Source of the DNA: Bacteroidaceae bacterium
GTDB lineage: Bacteria > Bacteroidota > Bacteroidia > Bacteroidales > Bacteroidaceae
Direction: 5' to 3'
NCBI GenBank assembly: GCA_017560125.1
Contig: JAFYOS010000027.1
Location: 1 to 64,000, forward strand
DNA length: 64,000 nucleotides
A program made the translations under genes and the position numbers. The notes beneath the pieces are model-generated. The model had not been told where the DNA came from and searched no databases. It saw nothing but the letters and a program-made list of their open reading frames with translations. Within the stretch, counting starts at the first letter, position 1. The number at the start of each line of letters is the position of its first letter. Of the stretch, positions 62,550 through 64,000 are shown in pieces.

Positions 62550-64000
62550 ATGAAAAAAATATTGATGATTTCGGCCATAGCCGCGGCGCTTTCTTCGTGC
62601 GCGGGTGGCGAGAAATATTTCGAAAAGCACGCGGTGATACCCGATAGCGCGACGGTGGAGCAGATTATGGATATTGCCGCGCGAGTGGTGCCCACCCCCA
62701 ACCAGTTGGCATGGCAGCAGATGGAGCTCACAGCCTTTCTGCACTATGGAATGAATACCTACACCAACCGCGAGTGGGGCGATGGCAGAGAGAACCCCGA
62801 GTGGTTCAATCCCACAGCCTTCGATGCCGACCAGATTGTCGCTTCCATCAAGGCGGGTGGCTTCAAACTGATAATCCTTACATGCAAGCACCACGACGGC
62901 TTTTGCCTGTGGCCTTCGGCCTTCACCGAGCACAGCGTGAAGAGCTCACCATACAAGGGCGATGTCGTAAAGGAGATAAGCGATGCATGCAAGCGCCACG
63001 GAATAAAATTCGGCGTCTATCTGTCGCCGTGGGATAGAAATGCTCCCTGCTATGGCGATTCGCCCAAGTATAACGAGTATTTCATAAACCAGCTGACCGA
63101 GCTGCTCACCAACTATGGCGAGGTGAGCGAGGTGTGGTTCGACGGCGCATGCGGCGAGGGCCCCAATGGCAAGGTGCAGGAGTATGACTGGAAGGCGGTA
63201 ACCGAAACCATACACCGCTTGCAGCCCGATGCTGTTACGGCCATCTGTGGCGACGACATTCGCTGGGTGGGCAACGAGAGCGGCAAGGGCCGCGAATCGG
63301 AGTGGAATGTAACCCCGCTTGCCCCCAAGGTCTATCCCAATTCCGAGGCACTGCGTAGTGCGCTCAAAATAGAGGAAACAACCCGCGACCTTGGTAGCCG
63401 CGAGCTCATAAGCAAGGCCAAGGAGCTGTTCTGGTATGCATCGGAGACCGATGTATCCATCCGTCCGGGATGGTTCTACCACGACAGCCAGAACAACCAT
63501 GTGCGTTCGCTGAAAAATCTTGTTGATATATATTTCTCGTCGGTTGGTAGCAATTCGTCGCTGTTGCTCAACGTGCCTCCCATGCCCGAGGGCAAATTGC
63601 ACCCCACCGATTCGGTGCGCCTGAAGGAATTCGGCGACTATATTAAGGAAGCCTTTGCACGCGACTATGTGGTGGGTGGAACCACCGCGCAGAATATTGC
63701 CAGTGGCGCTTCGGTGACATATGCAGTGGAGCCCGGCGCCAAGGTCAACACCGTGATGATACAAGAGGATATATCGAAGGGCCAGCGCGTGGAGTCGTTC
63801 ACCGTCGAACTGCTTATAGATGGCCAGTGGATTACCGTTGGCAAGAGCACTACTGTGGGATATAAGCGCCTGCTGCGCTTCCCCGCAACGACTGCCGAGC
63901 AGGTGAGACTGACGGTCGAGGATACCCGTCGCCCTGCCGAGATATTGCGAGTGGGACTCTTCTATTGTCCCGAATTGGGTAGCGACAGCGCCGTTGCCAA
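62550..64000 (+). CDS. GH29 alpha-L-fucosidase, lipoprotein (3' end outside the window)
   Basis: The open frame of 483 codons runs past the window end. MKKILMISAIAAALSSC is a lipoprotein signal; an ATG two codons earlier is possible. The catalytic barrel has FLHYGMNTY, the conserved LTCKHHDGFCLWPSAF, and the nucleophile Asp in EVWFDGACGEG. Later SLLLNVPPMPEG and a beta-rich C-terminal domain match GH29 enzymes. The subfamily with alpha-1,3/1,4 preference is likely but not proven. It would release fucose from host glycans at the cell surface. No promoter is visible within the 20 bases between the korAB hairpin and the start. Confidence 0.9.
   Translation, partial: MKKILMISAIAAALSSCAGGEKYFEKHAVIPDSATVEQIMDIAARVVPTPNQLAWQQMELTAFLHYGMNTYTNREWGDGRENPEWFNPTAFDADQIVASIKAGGFKLIILTCKHHDGFCLWPSAFTEHSVKSSPYKGDVVKEISDACKRHGIKFGVYLSPWDRNAPCYGDSPKYNEYFINQLTELLTNYGEVSEVWFDGACGEGPNGKVQEYDWKAVTETIHRLQPDAVTAICGDDIRWVGNESGKGRESEWNVTPLAPKVYPNSEALRSALKIEETTRDLGSRELISKAKELFWYASETDVSIRPGWFYHDSQNNHVRSLKNLVDIYFSSVGSNSSLLLNVPPMPEGKLHPTDSVRLKEFGDYIKEAFARDYVVGGTTAQNIASGASVTYAVEPGAKVNTVMIQEDISKGQRVESFTVELLIDGQWITVGKSTTVGYKRLLRFPATTAEQVRLTVEDTRRPAEILRVGLFYCPELGSDSAVA

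Overview
The window reads as chromosomal DNA of a Bacteroidales bacterium (phylum Bacteroidota). The evidence is the promoter type (a TTTG-like -33 box, 19-21 bp, then TAnnTTTG or TAnnTTCG), the near absence of Shine-Dalgarno sites, many lipoproteins with an acidic stretch after the lipobox cysteine, GH97 and GH29 glycosidases, and families such as DUF3467, DUF4252, DUF4476 and DUF3316. I cannot fix the genus from sequence alone. No insertion sequence, prophage, CRISPR array or rRNA gene is visible.

Layout. 1-272: two divergent tRNA genes. 438-5130: a lipoprotein with a gluzincin-like motif, then lpd and a myo-inositol-phosphate synthase. 5172-9702: an arginine operon (argR, a GNAT acyltransferase, argG, argC, argD) closed by a strong terminator. 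9738-12692: an ECF sigma factor operon with a probable anti-sigma factor and two secreted proteins. 12747-16417: a DUF4476 protein, a Sel1-repeat gene divergent from prmA, and an S41 protease. 16417-19928 (minus): parC translationally coupled to DUF3316 and S41 genes. 20093-27280: secreted esterase, fasciclin lipoprotein, glyS, FKBP isomerase, TlpA-like lipoprotein and DUF3467.

27453-45606 is the str-S10-spc-alpha superoperon: rpsL to rplQ, with fusA, secY, map, infA and rpoA. It includes rpmD (59 codons) and rpmJ (38 codons), which are easily missed. rpoBC, the usual upstream neighbours of DUF3467-rpsL, are absent here. 45681-54476 holds a lipoprotein, metY, a YfiH-family protein, a GH97 glycosidase, thiL behind an unusual duplicated promoter region, a small membrane protein, and a degenerate M16-like lipoprotein. 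54543-64000 holds hflX, a 1014-residue MG2-type secreted protein with a decayed paralogue beside it, 2-oxoacid:ferredoxin oxidoreductase genes (korA, korB) and a GH29 fucosidase cut by the window end.

The most unusual signal is regulatory. Two unlinked genes (12747 and 56044) carry the same paired ATAGGG...TTTCCC element with 21-bp periodicity, at nearly the same distance from a promoter lacking a -33 box. This looks like a two-gene regulon of a LytTR-like or similar dimeric activator. Other points of interest are the shuffled double repeat before thiL, a clamp-binding-like QLNLF tail on ParC, a protease-fold lipoprotein without its catalytic motif, and candidate ArgR operators.
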